Positions 25,315 through 38,333 of a stretch of 64,000 bases of DNA are shown here, one piece after another. The translations under genes were made by a program, and so were the position numbers. This stretch comes from Lophius americanus (Eukaryota; Chordata; Actinopteri; Lophiiformes; Lophiidae): assembly GCA_037951165.1 (NCBI GenBank), contig JBBDHG010000104.1:1042001-1106000 (forward strand), read 5' to 3'. Every line of letters begins with the position of its first letter. Within the stretch, counting starts at the first letter, position 1. The notes under the pieces are model-generated. The model did no database searches, was not told the origin of the DNA, and saw only the letters and a list, made by a program, of their open reading frames with translations.

Positions 25315-25645
25315 AGTTCGGTACAATATTTACGACACTAGAGGGAGATTTATCTCCAAAGGTTTTCAGGCCCAGATTTGGTGCTTGTGAATCCACTTGA
25401 GGAGATTTCTCTTTGATCGCTCATATTTTCTTCTAATAGTTTATACATATTTTACTCACTAGGGGGAGCATTTTTTAAGAAAAACGCTGTTTTTCAGACA
25501 TTCTTCCTCACTGTTGGTCCGATTGAGTCCAACTTTAGTCCGTATGAAGTGACCTATCTCATAAGTATCTTATATGACTCTAATAGTTCGTACATTTCTC
25601 ACTTGATTTAGTTTTTACGGGGAAAAAAACTTTGTTTTTCTGATA
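25315..25645 (-). repeat. family D repeat, two reverse units
   Basis: GACACTAGAGGGAGATTTAT and CTCACTAGGGGGAGCATTTT mark unit ends. TCTAATAGTTTATACATATT and CTCTAATAGTTCGTACATTT are the shared internal block in reverse. Confidence 0.65.
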
Positions 25646-26615
25646 TCACCTCATAACTGTTTATCGGCCTCTGCTTGCCCCAACACTGCAGCATCAATAC
25701 GGAAGTGAGGAATGCAGGTAGCAAGAGACAATAAAGACTTTTTGTAAACAAACACGCCAAAGAAAATATTTTTTTTTTTCTTTTTCTTCATTTTTGTAAA
25801 ACTAATATTTTCATTAATGCAGTTCGGAGAAAGCATATTTCCGACAAAAATACAATGACGTGACTACACCGAAAAATATACAAATTAATAACTGTGTAAA
25901 AAAAAAAAAAAAAGACAAACTTAAGACAACAAAACAAATCATTCAAACATTAATTTGTTCTGTTGCAAAAGTACATAAAAAAAAAAAATCAAAGTTATGG
26001 ATATTATGTCCCATATTTAAAGAAAACTCCCTATAACTTCAGACACTGAACCTTTGATATCCTCTGATAACCGGGCCGACTGAAGCGCCGCTGCTCTCAT
26101 CGGACTCTCAGCGGCTCGTAGACTTTACCAGACGCATGAGGAGAACGGAGGTGTGAGTCCCCGGCTGACGTGAGAGTACGGATGGGTAGCAAACATCTTC
26201 TGCTCTGCTTCAGCTATCCAACATCAGCTTTGGACCAGCTCTGTGGCTGAACTTGATTGGATCGGTTCTGAGTGGGTGTCTGTGGTCTTGCAGCTCGGAC
26301 TCACTCACTGGCTGTGGTTTTGCTCTTTTTCATCTTCTCCCTGCTCCTCCATTGGCTTTGATCTGTTGCCCCTCCAGTTTTTATGTAGGACTGTGTGTTT
26401 TTGTGGGAGCGTCTGATATCTGGTGATTGGGTCGTGTCCTCTGCCTCTCGCCTATCTCCACTTTTGTCCCGGACTGTGGCGGAGTGAAACCCTCGTCTCT
26501 GCTTCCTTCATACCTTCATGGGGAACATTAAATATTCTAGCGTCCAGTGTGAACCAATCAGCCACATCATTATAGCCACTGACCCTTGAAGTGAAAACAC
26601 ATCATCTATTAACAA

Positions 26616-26618
26616 TGA

Positions 26619-26655
<37 letters not shown>
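26616..26655. repeat. (GA)n microsatellite
   Basis: About 40 bp of GA ending in GGGAGGGGGGG. Confidence 0.9.
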
Positions 26656-26661
<6 letters not shown>

Positions 26662-27824
26662 GGGGTTTATATCAGTGAACAAGTGAACAACTTTCTCCTG
26701 GAAGTTGGTTGTGTGGAAGCGACTTTGATAAGAGGCATATTGTGATGGTTAGACCGGTATTTATATTTTCACTCAAGTGCCCCCCTGATTTATGGATGGA
26801 AAATATATCTCTCTGCTTTTGCCTTTGTAAAAGCATAGAGCACATCGTCATCTCATTCACATAACATCAAACAAGTTACTAACAAACACCTGTATGTCAC
26901 ATTTCAAATGATATACATACATAAATGTATGTATGAATGTCTATAAAGATGATTGTTTGTTGATGTTAATGAATGCTAATGCTAACGCAACCATAAGAGA
27001 CTTGACTTGAGTCTATGAGCAACATTAAGATACTCCTGCGGAAATCTTTGAACTTCCAATTATCTGCTGGTGGGATTATAAGTCACCTGACCCAGCACGG
27101 AGATTTCCTTGTATAATTAAGATCAAACGGATTATTTAGGCTAAACTTTGAATTTCAGCTCCAGGAAAAATCTTCTAATACGACACACAGGTGTATCACC
27201 AGGTAATCAATGTTCTCCATTCTTGCTTCCAGTGTTGACTGAAAGGTGATGGATGATAGAAAGGAACACAGCCACGTCACCTTTCAGACATTCATTAGCG
27301 CTCGGGTTCAACACCAGGGGTTTGACATCAACCGCTCTGCTTCTGATTATTTCTATTAAAATGTAAATGCTATTCAATTGCATCAACAAGATAATTTGAA
27401 GAGGTTATAGGGTGGTTACTCTTTGAATAATTGACAAAAATATAAACACAAAAGCACACACGGACACACATACACTCTCTCTCTCCCTCTCTCCCTCTCT
27501 CACACACACACCGGCTTTTATATTTCTGGCACTGAGAGCCATGAATAATGGATCTTAGTTTTCCCTTGCTAGAGGGAGAAGCTTTTAGACGTAATTTGTT
27601 GCTTTAATTTATTTACACAGCCTGGTAACCCTGGCCCCCGGGCTAGGTGACTACACACACCTGAACAGCACTGGGAGGGCTACACACTCACACACACACA
27701 CACACACATACACACACACACACAAATAAAAATCTTATGAAACAAACTCACTCTGCCCCGGGTATGACACACATTCTTCAAATTCTTTTTAATGTCCATC
27801 TCCGATCTCCGTGTTTCATACGTT

Positions 27825-27950
27825 CACAAAGGAACATCCATTTTCCGTGACCACTTTATCCTGTGCAGAGTCACAGCGGGTCGGAACATATCCCATCTGA
27901 CTCTGAGTCAGCAGTTTATCACAGGGCCAACAACTGGACAAACAAAGATG
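27825..27950 (-). repeat. dispersed fish repeat (family B), reverse copy
   Basis: CATCCATTTTCCGTGACCAC, TTTATCCTGTGCAGAGTCAC and CAGTTTATCACAGGGCCAAC match in order the common fish block 'catccattttccgtaaccgcttatcctgtgcagggtcac'. Confidence 0.6.
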
Positions 27951-28728
27951 CTCAGCGTAATACGGGCCGCCGTTTGTAAAAGTCGCACACGCGCAATTTT
28001 AACCCGCGTTATTTTGTCACGTTTAGCTCCGAATGTTAAATCTAAATGTTATGTTTAAATGTTAAATCTCAGTTTATATCTAAATCTTAATCTAAATGTC
28101 GGATCTAAATGTTTTTACAAATATTTGCTAATTTCCACTGACGTCAGAGGAAGCTTCAAAATAGGATCGCGATGAAGGGAACCACTGCTATCCGTGGAAT
28201 TTACGAAAAAAATGTATTCAAAAAAAAAAAGAAAAGGTTCAACAACAAACCAAGGAATCGTAAACATGGCGGACAAAAATGCTGGATATTTATTAACCAT
28301 GCGCTGATAAATAAATAATTAAGTGTCCTTTTTTTTTACAGTGTAATAACGACAATGTTACGACAACTTCAAAAATTCAAGACAACCTACTTTTGACTCA
28401 AACTTCTACGTTTTGAACACAACTGCAAATCTTAAAACTCCAAAATTTTGAGTTTTACTCACTTAATATGTTTTCACTCTAATAATATGAAGTATACCAA
28501 CCCATTATATTTCATTTAAATTACAAATATTTTATATATCTTATTACTCCAAATTTTGAGCTTATACATACGAAGAATTTGTAAAATATATAAGTTATAC
28601 CATCTCATTTCACTTTATTGATGTTACTAATCTTTTACGTATCTTAAAATTTTGTTGTTGAACAAAATTCCTTTTATGCCCCTCCATAAAAACTGGAAGG
28701 GCAACAGATAAAAAATGTTGTTGTTGTT

Positions 28729-28900
28729 TTGTCTGTATGTGTGTTTGTGTGTGTGTGTGTCTATGTATCTGTGTGTGTCTGTATGTGTCTGTGTGTATAT
28801 GTTTGCGTGTGTGTTTGTGTGGATGTATGTGTGGATGTATGTGTGGATGTGTTTGTGTGTGTGTGTTTGCCTCTGTGTGTGTGTGTGTGTGTGTGTGTCA
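28729..28900. repeat. imperfect GT tract
   Basis: GT repeats with GTAT, GTCT and GGATGTAT interruptions. Opposite-strand open frames (Thr/His) are artefacts. Confidence 0.9.
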
Positions 28901-29345
28901 TCATGCTGTCCCGATCCGGCTCTAATGTGGATAAAATAACAACATGCATCATACGATGACCACAAAGTTCTCTCTGTTTTTGCTTTGAGATGATTCCCCG
29001 TTTATCTGCTGATATCTTCTATCTCTTCTATCTCTTTTAAATCCTGAACAGATTTTCAGGATCAGCAGTGCCATCAGGACCTAATCACGCTCGCCCCATG
29101 ATGAATTTAATAATGTTGCCAAAAGTCCAGAGCGTGTTTACAGACTGTTCACGGCGCGTTGCTCGGTCCCCCATCATCCTGCTGAGTAACAGTCCCAATC
29201 ACAATAAGCTCTTCTCTGCGCATAAATCTTAAGATCCACATTATTAATAATTCTTCACACCTCAATAATGGACAGAAATCTAATGCTGAAAGCCAATAGA
29301 AAACAAATGGTGGGATAATGAGTTTGCAGGATGATGCACTCACTG

Positions 29346-29462
29346 TCTGTGTGTGTGTGTGAGTGTGTGCGTGCGTGTGTGTGTGTGTGTGAGTGAGTGT
29401 GTGCATTTGTGTGTGAGTGCGTGTGTGTGCGTCTGTGTGTGTGTGTGTTTGTGTGGGTGTTT
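29346..29462. repeat. imperfect GT tract
   Basis: GT repeats with GAGT and GCGT interruptions, 90 bp before the AT-rich satellite. Confidence 0.9.
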
Positions 29463-29551
29463 TGTGATGTAAGTCAAATGAATAAGCTAGATGTATGGAA
29501 GCACTCAGCCGTCATGCCAGATATATCAGTATCACATTATAACATGATAAG

Positions 29552-30345
29552 TTTCAAAAGGTCTATCACGTTATAATACAAAAATAATTATGTTATAACG
29601 TGATAATTATCATGTTATAATGTGAATATTATCATATTATAATGTGAAAAAGGTCTATCACGTTATAACACAAAAATTATTATGTTATAACGTGATAATT
29701 ATCATGTTATAATGTGAATATTATCATATTATAATGTGAAAAAGGTCTATCACGTTATAACACAAAAATGATTATGTTATAACGTGATAATTATCATGTT
29801 ATAATGTGAATATTATCATATTATAATGTGAAAAAGGTCTATCACGTTATAACACAAAAATTATTATGTTATAACGTGATAATTATCATGTTATAATGTG
29901 AATATTATCATATTATAATGTGAAAAAGGTCTATCACGTTATAACACAAAAATGATTATGTTATAACGTGATAATTATCATGTTATAATGTGAATATTAT
30001 TATATTATAATGTGAAAAAGGTCTATCACGTTATAACACAAAAAATTATTATGTTATAACGTGATAATTATCATATTGTAACGTGAAAATTATCTACCAC
30101 GTTATAACGTGAAAATAATTATAGTATAACATTAGAATGATGTTATAATGTGAGAATTATCATAGTGTAACGTGAGAATTATGTTATAACGTGAAAATTA
30201 TCATATTGTAACGTGAAAATTATCTATCACGTTATAACTTGAAAATAATTATATTATAACGTGAGAATTATGATGTTATAACGTGAAAATTACTTTGTTA
30301 AAACATGATAATTCTCGTGAATTATTATTTTATATCGTGATCAAT
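29552..30345. repeat. 92-bp AT-rich satellite array
   Basis: AGGTCTATCACGTTATAAC recurs at 29651, 29743, 29835, 29927 and 30019, exactly 92 bp apart, after a diverged first unit at about 29560. The array decays into shorter CACGTTATAACGTGA-like pieces up to about 30345. Each unit contains near-palindromic halves. Confidence 0.95.
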
Positions 30346-30659
30346 TTCTGCTCCTGCTTTGATCTCAATCTCCCCGAGATTAAGACTTTCTAACAGACTA
30401 ATTATCAAACATCATCCGTCGTAGTAAATCATTCCACTTTTCTTCTTTCTGTCTTACCTGATTGAACTTCTATTTATGTCTTTAAAGGAGTTTTAGTGAA
30501 AGAGGGTGGTATATTTCTGTTCAAGAAGTGGGCTTGTAGTAAATCACAGCACAGATGAGAAATACAATGAGTGAAAATACAAATACAGCTGATTCAACTT
30601 ATACAAAGGACCTTTTCTCCTCCAGAGTCAGGAAACGGGCCGGAAAGATCCCTGCAGGC

Positions 30660-30705
30660 CCGTCACACCCCGGCCAATGAAGCTGATTCTGATTCTGATA
30701 AAAAG
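30660..30705 (+). mobile_element. 3' tail of a LINE
   Basis: CGGCCAATGAAGCTGATTCT followed by GATTCTGATA. This matches the common L2/Rex1-like tail 'ttggccaataaagctgattctg'. Confidence 0.55.
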
Positions 30706-30899
30706 AAAAACAACTGAGTTATGCTGATTATTGTGCATTAATGAGATATGAAATAAAGTGATGCTTATAAAACTGTTCATTTGAAGAAGATCCCTTTTTC
30801 AAGCTCCGGTGGAAGATTTAATCTTATCTTCTCCGCTTCTTCGATGCGCCTTGCTATTTTAATTTGATGCTTTTCTTCTCTTCAGTTAATGATACGTAG

Positions 30900-31460
30900 C
30901 ACCAGGATGGAGATTCTGTTTTCCCTCCTGTGCATAGATCTGTTTGTTTGTTTGTTTAGTTGTTGGTTGTTTGTACGTTTGTATATCTGTTTTGTTTGTT
31001 TGTGAGCAGGATTACGGATAAACTACAAGACGGATTTACATGGAATTTTCACAGGAGGTAAGATCTGGCATATCCCAGGGGTGATTCAATTTTGGTGATG
31101 TTACGTGTTTCGCCGGATTTAAAATAAAGTCAAATATAATAATAAACCTGTGGCTATTGATGCCTTTGATCCCTTTTGTTCCTTTGACGTTCCCTTTGGG
31201 GGTGGAGCTGGGGACTCGGTTTCGAGAGTTCCTTTTATTCCTTTGATGTGCTTTCAACGGTGGAACTGGGGAATAAGTGGGCTGAACAGGGACGCTGAAG
31301 TGGAAGGCGCGGGAGACGACCGGCCACATTTTGAGAGATACTCAGAGAGTTTCATGGAGTTGTTGGTAGATTTAGAGGCTGGCAATAATTCAGACATTCA
31401 TGAAGGAATCTGCATAAATCTTTCCTTAACCTAGTTTACGGTTGTGTCCTGACGGAGGTC
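30900..31460 (+). mobile_element. MITE family E, copy 2
   Basis: TGTTTGTTTGTTTG, GAGCAGGATTACGGATAAAC and TACAAGACGGATTTACATGG are followed by blocks shared with the 60.1-kb copy (CTTTGACGTTCCCTTTGGGG, GCTGAAGTGGAAGG, GAGAGATACTCAGAGAGTTT). It ends TGACGGAGGTCTG. The left end is decayed. Confidence 0.7.
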
Positions 31461-31943
31461 TGCACCCGGTGAAGTGATGTACCTGCTGCACTATGCCCCT
31501 TTTTTTATTTTTTTTCAGGAATGAGATAATAAAACACATATTATGTGCGTTCTACTAAAAACACAACATTCAATTCATCACCATAGAAAACTTCTTGTCG
31601 CTCAGTGTTTGTCGGCGAAGGAGATTAAATTCGCTGGAGTGGTTTGTCAACCTGGGAGCTCTTTTCTGTCACGGCAGCACTGAATGGTAATCTGTTTCTC
31701 CATGCTGCTGTCATGATCAAACGAATCCAACTCCCATGACTATCGCACACAGCAACCCACACAGACACACTGACACACATGGAAACGACCCGACATGTTT
31801 GCACACACACAAATGATGCGACTTACATTCACACACACACACACACACAAAGCAACTCCGGCCACCGCTTGATGTCGCCTGTTTTCTTTAAGAAGATTGG
31901 CTCCTGCTGGGGAAAACAGCAGTCGGAGAAAGGGACACACTAA

Positions 31944-31990
31944 CGCACACACGCACACACACACACGCACACACACACACACACACACAG
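31944..31990. repeat. (CA)n microsatellite
   Basis: CA run with CGCACA interruptions. A GA-rich tract follows at 32042-32109. Confidence 0.9.
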
Positions 31991-32041
31991 GAACACAAGA
32001 GAGTGAATGATCAGTCAAAGCTCCCACGCCATTTGAGACTG

Positions 32042-32109
32042 CAGAGCGAGAGAGAGAGGGAGAGAGAAAGAGAGCGAGAGAGGGAGAGAGAGTGAAATAA
32101 AGAGAGAGT
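32042..32109. repeat. GA-rich tract
   Basis: GAGAGAGAGGGAGAGAGAAA-type purine run. Confidence 0.9.
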
Positions 32110-32685
32110 GGGCTGTATTTCCAACGTTTTGGATGTTTTTGAAACCATTCCACATTTTATATTGCATCAACAGACATTTACGGCCATCTGCACCGAGACC
32201 TGTAACTCTGACGCTGCGAGCCTTTCATTTCCTCTACTTGATATAACTGATGACTTGGCTCATACTCTGACTCCAATCGGATTCCTGTTGAAATGTTCAG
32301 GATTTCTACAAATGCTGGCTATTTTGAAGGCTGAAGGATTTTATTCCCCGGAGAGGCATTTTGATGATTTGAGCCACAGAAAGTACCAGTCCAACAGAGA
32401 GGCTGTTTTTATTCTGCCGGATGTTTTAGACCTGTAACGAGGCCAATAGTTTGTTCTAAATATGCTCTGTGCCACAGTTTATCATAAATTTATGTGAGTA
32501 AGTTTGCAGTCCACGCCATCCCCTCTGTCAGACCCCTATTCCCTGTTCTCTCACCGGGGTCCTACCCAACGCTCCTTTCATGCTTAAGACAGCCTGTCTG
32601 TGCTGCTGCAACATCCCTCCTGGCTCCACTCCCAATGCACTCATTAGACCCTCACATCTCCTCTCCAACACAGACAAATGCCCAC

Positions 32686-32717
32686 GCACACACACGCACA
32701 CACACACACACACACAC
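32686..32717. repeat. (CA)n microsatellite
   Basis: Short CA run of about 32 bp. Confidence 0.85.
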
Positions 32718-33732
32718 CACTGGCTCCACGAGGCTGTTTGTATCGTGTACAAAACTCAAGCCTCCAGGCCAGCGTCTAGTTGTGCACATCTTCTTCTGAT
32801 CTGAATTCTGTCATTAGCTGCCACTTAGCTTTTCTCTCCCTGCGGCGGACTGGTTATCATTCTACCCTCCCTCCCCTCCCCACTCTTCCTCCTCTCTAAA
32901 GGTGGAATAGCTTTACTCCAGACGGATCAGCAGAGTCATAACTCGTCTCCTCACCAAACATACTGCATCCCTTGTCAACATACATTTCCTGTCTTCCCCT
33001 GCTTGACCTTCCTCTTATATTAAATCATGTGCGTTTGGGGGGGAGGGTTATGTTGGGCCTGGTTTATTTTTGAGATCTGAGAGTGAAGCCGTTTAAATCT
33101 TTATCTTGAAAATCGTCCTTTTTGTCCTCCTCTCAGGGAATCTTTAGCCAGGAGTGAGAAGCATGTTCATTTTCCCTCTATTGTTGTTGTAGGGTACAAT
33201 AAACCAAAAGGAAATCAATGGAAAGTACATGATACAGATAATTAGGTAGAGCAACAAACAAAAATCTATAGTATAGCAGTATAGTAAAAAGTAGGGTGGG
33301 GGGGACTCCTAGAGCCTGTTCAGGAGTCCAGCGGCAGATGGGAAGACGCTGTTTTTGTAGCGTGAGGTTTTGGTTCTGATAGACTTCAGCCTCCTCTGCC
33401 AGAGGGGAGAGTCTGAAAGAGATAATGTCCGGGGTGAGGGGGGGTCGGCTACAATCTTTGTTGCCTGCTCCAGTGTCCTGGAGGCAAACAAGTCCTGAAG
33501 AGACGGCAGACTGCAGCCAATCACTTGCTTAGCTGATCGGATGACACGCTGCATCCCGTCCTTGTCTCTGACAGCGGCAGCACAGAACCAGATGGCGATA
33601 GAGGAGGTGAGGATGGACTCAAAGATGGAGGTTGAGAAGTGCACCATCATACTAAGTCCAAATACCATCTCCACTGTCTTCCCCGCGTTCAGCTCCAAGT
33701 TGTTCTGGTTGCACCAGTTTACCCACCAAGCG

Positions 33733-33785
33733 ACCGTTCTCCTGTCTCTAGGCGGACCAATCCCGCCTAGAGACAGGAGAACGGT
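33733..33785. repeat. perfect inverted repeat inside the LINE relic (23-bp arms)
   Basis: Arms 33733-33755 and 33763-33785 are exact reverse complements with a 7-nt loop. Left arm starts ACCGTTCTCC. Confidence 0.95.
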
Positions 33786-33903
33786 GAGGGGGGTGTCAAA
33801 CGCAAACTTCAGGAGTTTGACAGACTGCTGGCTGAAGGTGCAGCTGTCATTGCAAAGGGAGAGGAGCAGGGGGGAAAGAACGCAGCCATGGGGGGAACCC
33901 ACT

Positions 33904-33953
33904 TGGGTCAGCAGGTCCGGGTAAGCTCAAAGAGTTCCGGACCTGCTGACCCA
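33904..33953. repeat. second perfect inverted repeat inside the LINE relic (17-bp arms)
   Basis: Arms 33904-33920 (TGGGTCAGCAGGTCCGG) and 33937-33953 are exact reverse complements with a 16-nt loop. Confidence 0.95.
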
Positions 33954-34141
33954 GCCTCAGCCACTGCTTCCTGTCAGACAGGAAGTCAGTGATCCATATG
34001 CAGATGGAGTCAGTTGGGACAGTTCCTCAGAGCCTGGATGATGGTGTTGAAGGCGGAGCTGAAGTCCACAAACAGGATCATGGCCTAGAGCTTTTGGAAA
34101 TCTTTTCAGGACACACTCCCATTCTACAGTGCTCATTCTAT

Positions 34142-34280
34142 AAGACACAAACACAAACACACACACATACACACACACACACACAAACACACATGCACAA
34201 GTGCACAGAAGCAAAAGGGAGAAACGTATGAAGATGTGTCGAATCCACAAATCCAAATGGACATTGGAGAGCTTGGAATG
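34142..34280 (+). repeat. CA tract with a shared flank (family F), copy 1
   Basis: CA run, then GTGCACAGAAGCAAAAGGGA, GAAACGTATGAAGATGTGTC and CAAATGGACATTGGAGA. The reverse complement occurs at 56335. Confidence 0.8.
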
Positions 34281-34965
34281 CTTTTATTGTGAAATTCCTA
34301 AAAACGATGGATTCTTAATCGTAGGATGAACTCTTACAAGGAAGGAGCAAGAGGATTCTCGATGTTTCCTTCAGCACCATCTTTAAGCTAAGATTTTAAT
34401 CTGTACGAGGCTGCGCGATGACATTCCCCTCTGCCACAGCTGATCTGGCGCTGGCGGCTAATCAGCAAATGTTAGCATGCTGCTGGATGCATTATACAGC
34501 ACACGTTGAACATTCGCATGTTAGCCTCCTCATTTTGTGCATATTAGCATAATGATGATTTGGCTTGGATGGCAGCCCATTGTTCGGTTTGAGTTACCGT
34601 GCTCATGCTACAAACACGGTTAGACATTATTAAAGAGAATTACTCGGTTGTGTTTTATACCAAAAACGGATGACATCAGGAAAAAGTAGCGTCAAAATGA
34701 GCCGCGTCCTGTTTATTTTTTGCTGCTGCTATTTTACCTCCCCCTTCAGCCCCAACTAAGCTGGGGTGGAGGGGTGGGAGCTGTTTAATCAAAAAAAGTG
34801 TCACATTAATTCAGACAAATTCAAGCAATCTACTTTTCTAATAAAGCTGTCATATTTGCATCCGGTGACTTACACTCACCATCGTTTTAGATTAATTCCC
34901 GTCACAACCTTTTGATTTATGAATGCATAATAACTGGGGGCAATGTCTGTGACTATGAGAAAGTG

Positions 34966-35012
34966 TGTGTGTGAGTGCGTGTGTGCGTGTGTTTGTGTGT
35001 GTGTGTGTGTTC
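34966..35012. repeat. (GT)n microsatellite
   Basis: Imperfect GT run. Confidence 0.85.
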
Positions 35013-35961
35013 ACAAAGCCTTGAATTTTAATCGAACATGCGTAGATGAGAGAAAATCCCATTTTGTGATAATTGAGAATGTTAAAAGAGAAAGATTAGA
35101 CTCCTAGTGTGAAGGAGCACGGGTTGCATCATCGGCTGTCGGTTTTACAGCAGTCTTTCATCTTTTCTTATCTCTCATTTGTAAGTACTGAATTCGTGCA
35201 TGCAAGGACTGCCTCCTCTTCTTCTTCCCTTGACATTGTGTTTATTTATCTATTACCTTTGTACCACATCCAAAGGTCGACACCTGCTTTCTCCTGACAG
35301 GAAGAGGAATTCTTCTCTGTAATTGTTACAAAGTCATGAGGTAAAATTGCAATAGTGTGAAAGAAACGGTTTCAACTATTAAAGTGAAGTTGGAATCTTT
35401 TCGTCCATGCTACAAAGATTTTACACGTGTGCACATGTGAAAATGAAAAACCAACTTCCTCCAAAACATCAACTGGATGGTTCAATTTGAGATCATACGA
35501 TCCCTTAGATCCTCTTACATCACCATCTTGCAGCTCGGCTCCATCTCCCTGAAGGATTAGTATTAACTAGAAAAATAACTCAGAGAGCGTAAAGCCCCGC
35601 CATGACGCAACAGTACCTGGATTTAGGACAAATTCCTGCAGATTCCTTCAATAACGTCGTAATTATTGCCCGCCTCTAATTCTACCGACGACTCCAACAA
35701 ACTCTCTGAGTATCTCTCAAATAATCTGTTGCCACCGACATCTACTGCGCCTTCCACTTCAGCGTCTCTGTTCAGCCCACCGAGCCCCCAGCTCCACCCC
35801 ACAAAGGAACCTCAAAGCAATCAAAGGAGAAAAAAAGGCAGCGATGGCCACATTGTGGTGTCACTCAGCCCAAAAGCTTATTATTTTTTATTTCATTTGA
35901 TTTCAAATGCTGCAAAAAAAATGGAACGTCACCTGAATGTAATCACCCGCAGGATATGTCA

Positions 35962-36065
35962 ATAACGACCTCTGGATAACATTCCATGCAAATCCGTCCC
36001 GTAGTTTTTTCCGTAATCCTGCTCAGGGACCGATACAGACAAACGCACAGGCGGAGGTAACTCTT
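35962..36065 (-). mobile_element. MITE family E, short reverse fragment
   Basis: ATGCAAATCCGTCCCGTAGT, CCGTAATCCTGCTCAG and AGGCGGAGGTAAC are the reverse complement of the left end of the other copies. Confidence 0.6.
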
Positions 36066-37903
36066 GGACAAACATTAGCCACCTCTCTTATCTCGGTTGG
36101 TGTTCGCAAAAGACTGGAGATGTTGGTCCGTCACAGAGAAGGAGCTAAAGCTGACTTTTTTTTTTTTTTTTTTTCCCTAGATGCTGCTGTTTCGCTGTTG
36201 AGTAAAGTAAGTGAAGAGCACAGTGTGTATAATCCTGTTACCATGGAGAGATCCAGGCTTAACAAGAGTCTGATCACACTGATCAAACCGTGGAATCTTT
36301 TTTTATTTTTTTTTATGTACAATCCGTTCTGCTTAGTGTCATTTTGCTGAGCAGATGATTGTACGGGACGGGCACTTGAAAATATACTTTGATCTTATCC
36401 TCCTTTCATGACTTTTTTTTTACATTACATGACATTTTATTTGATCAACATCAACGTTTTATGTATCTTTTATTTATCTTTTATAACAAGAGTCGGAGAA
36501 GGTTATGTGGCGGCCCATATTTGTTTGCAGGAAAGATGTCTAAAAAATCTTGCTAATATGTTTTGATAGTTGATATTTTGAATAGTACCTTCTTCTTTTT
36601 TTTAAATTTGAATCTTGGACACATTTTTGTATTTTTCTATTGTCTTTCTGTAGATTTTTTTTTTTATTCCGATGATTCGGATCTTTTTTTTTTTGCCATA
36701 AACTACTATGATAAACACATGGCTATGTTATTAACTTATAAGGCACGAGGCAGATGTAAGTAAAGAGATGTCGTCATGGCGACATCACCACAATGCTTTC
36801 TATGAAATTGATGATACAAAATGGGATGCAGCTAATTTGCCTACTGACAAATCTTTGTTACAGCACTTTGTTTTGACATAGCCTGTAAAGTATTTTCAGA
36901 TTTAATGACACAATTTGAGGCTGTCTAATCTTTTGATTCACATTGAGACTGGAAAATTCCTCTATTTTAGTTTTGGATTCGTTTACATCTCACCATTAGA
37001 TCATCCCATTCAAATACTTTTTTTTTTGTCAATTTCCCTATCAAATTCCTTTCACTCTGCTATTCTAATGTTTTCTATTTGTTCCCTTGCCTCAGTATTT
37101 TGTGATTGGCTTTTAAAGGCGCACCATAAATTATTCATCATGTACTCAGAGTCAACACGTTTGATGTGATCTCGACAGTCATGAGATGAGAGCAGCAAAT
37201 ACGACTGTGAGGCTCCATCCATAAATCTGCAGAAGCACTGCAGCGTTGGAATGATCTGAAAGTTATAGGATGAAGGCCAAACTATTCCCAGAAACGGCTC
37301 CGTCAAGATTTCTACATCCACTTAATCAAAGAGAAGGACTTCAGATACCTGATTGCCATCTTCTGGCTAAAGTTCCCCATTGCCTCTAAGGTTGGCTAAT
37401 GGTGAAAAACAACATTTATAGGAAAAGTAAGAAAATATCCACGTCAGCTGTACACGGGCAAAACTTATGTTGGTTTTCTGTTCCTAGCTGTTGCCAAAAT
37501 GACTTCAAAAGGTTTTATGTCTCCAGCTCCCGAAGGAGCCGTCACATATTTTCAATGCATTCCATTGAATTTGCATGTCCTTACGCAGACAGTGTTACGC
37601 AATCAGAGCCAGACAGAAGCTAATCTTCAGTGACTTTATAGACGACAAACAGAGGCACCGGGAGAAAACGTCTCGCCCTCCTGCAGGAAGGCACACAGTG
37701 GCAGTCAGATCAGAAAAACTCCTCAGGCCCTAAAATCTAAGCCTCAGACATGAAAAAATATTACAGAGTTTAGATAAAAAGCCAGTATTTCAGTATAATC
37801 GCTGTAGAAGATCAGAGAAGCATAGAATCATAAAGGGGTTGGCGCCGGCCTCTATACATGACCTTGACTATTGACCGTTTGACTGTTGTCTTCTCCTTTA
37901 CGC

Positions 37904-37966
<63 letters not shown>
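37904..37966. repeat. (TA)n microsatellite
   Basis: About 63 bp of TA with one CATATA interruption. Confidence 0.95.
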
Positions 37967-37971
<5 letters not shown>

Positions 37972-38333
37972 ATTCTTTATTTGCTAATTCTTTTATTTCT
38001 TGTTGTTCCAGTTCTATTCGTGCTCCTTTGCCCTTGGAGAGTGACCAAAACAAACTTTTTTGAGGTGACTAAAATGACAAATAAAGTGTCTTATGTCTTA
38101 TAGGATAGTTGTTTACCAATTTGGGTGCAAGCATTTTAGTCAACAGTCTATCACTGCCATTTATGATGCGTTTAATTATATACTGTTCATTACAGAGCGA
38201 CCGAAAAAAGACCTGCTGAAGGGAAAAGACGGCCTTGTAAGCCCAGCCCATTTTAAGTGGGCGAGCCCATCGTGGGGAATGAGGAGAGGGGAGTTCCTTT
38301 GAAAGATGAATTTCTTTAAACTTAATTTAAGAC

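Larger units (their letters stand above)
33185..34110 (-). pseudogene. LINE reverse-transcriptase relic (L2/Rex1-like)
   Basis: The minus strand from 33902 reads SPHGCVLSPLLLSLCN, VKLLKFAFDT, NNLELNAGKTVEMVF, IAIWFCAAAV and MQRVIRSAKQVIGCSLPSLQ, then DLFASRT and RYKNSVFPSAAGLLNRL. These are the palm and C-terminal blocks of fish non-LTR reverse transcriptases. The FADD catalytic block reads FAFD, so an aspartate is lost. The relic has at least one internal rearrangement and no 5' half; the 3'UTR runs to about 33185. It is not functional. Confidence 0.85.

Noticed and set aside
31150..31434. 94-codon frame on the + strand with a partner on the - strand
   Set aside because: It lies entirely in MITE family E, and the 60.1-kb copy does not keep the frame.
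32108..32437. 109-codon + strand frame
   Set aside because: No recognised domain, unlike codon usage of the real exons, and no clear splice partners.
33541..33924. 127-codon + strand frame
   Set aside because: Antisense of the LINE reverse-transcriptase relic.
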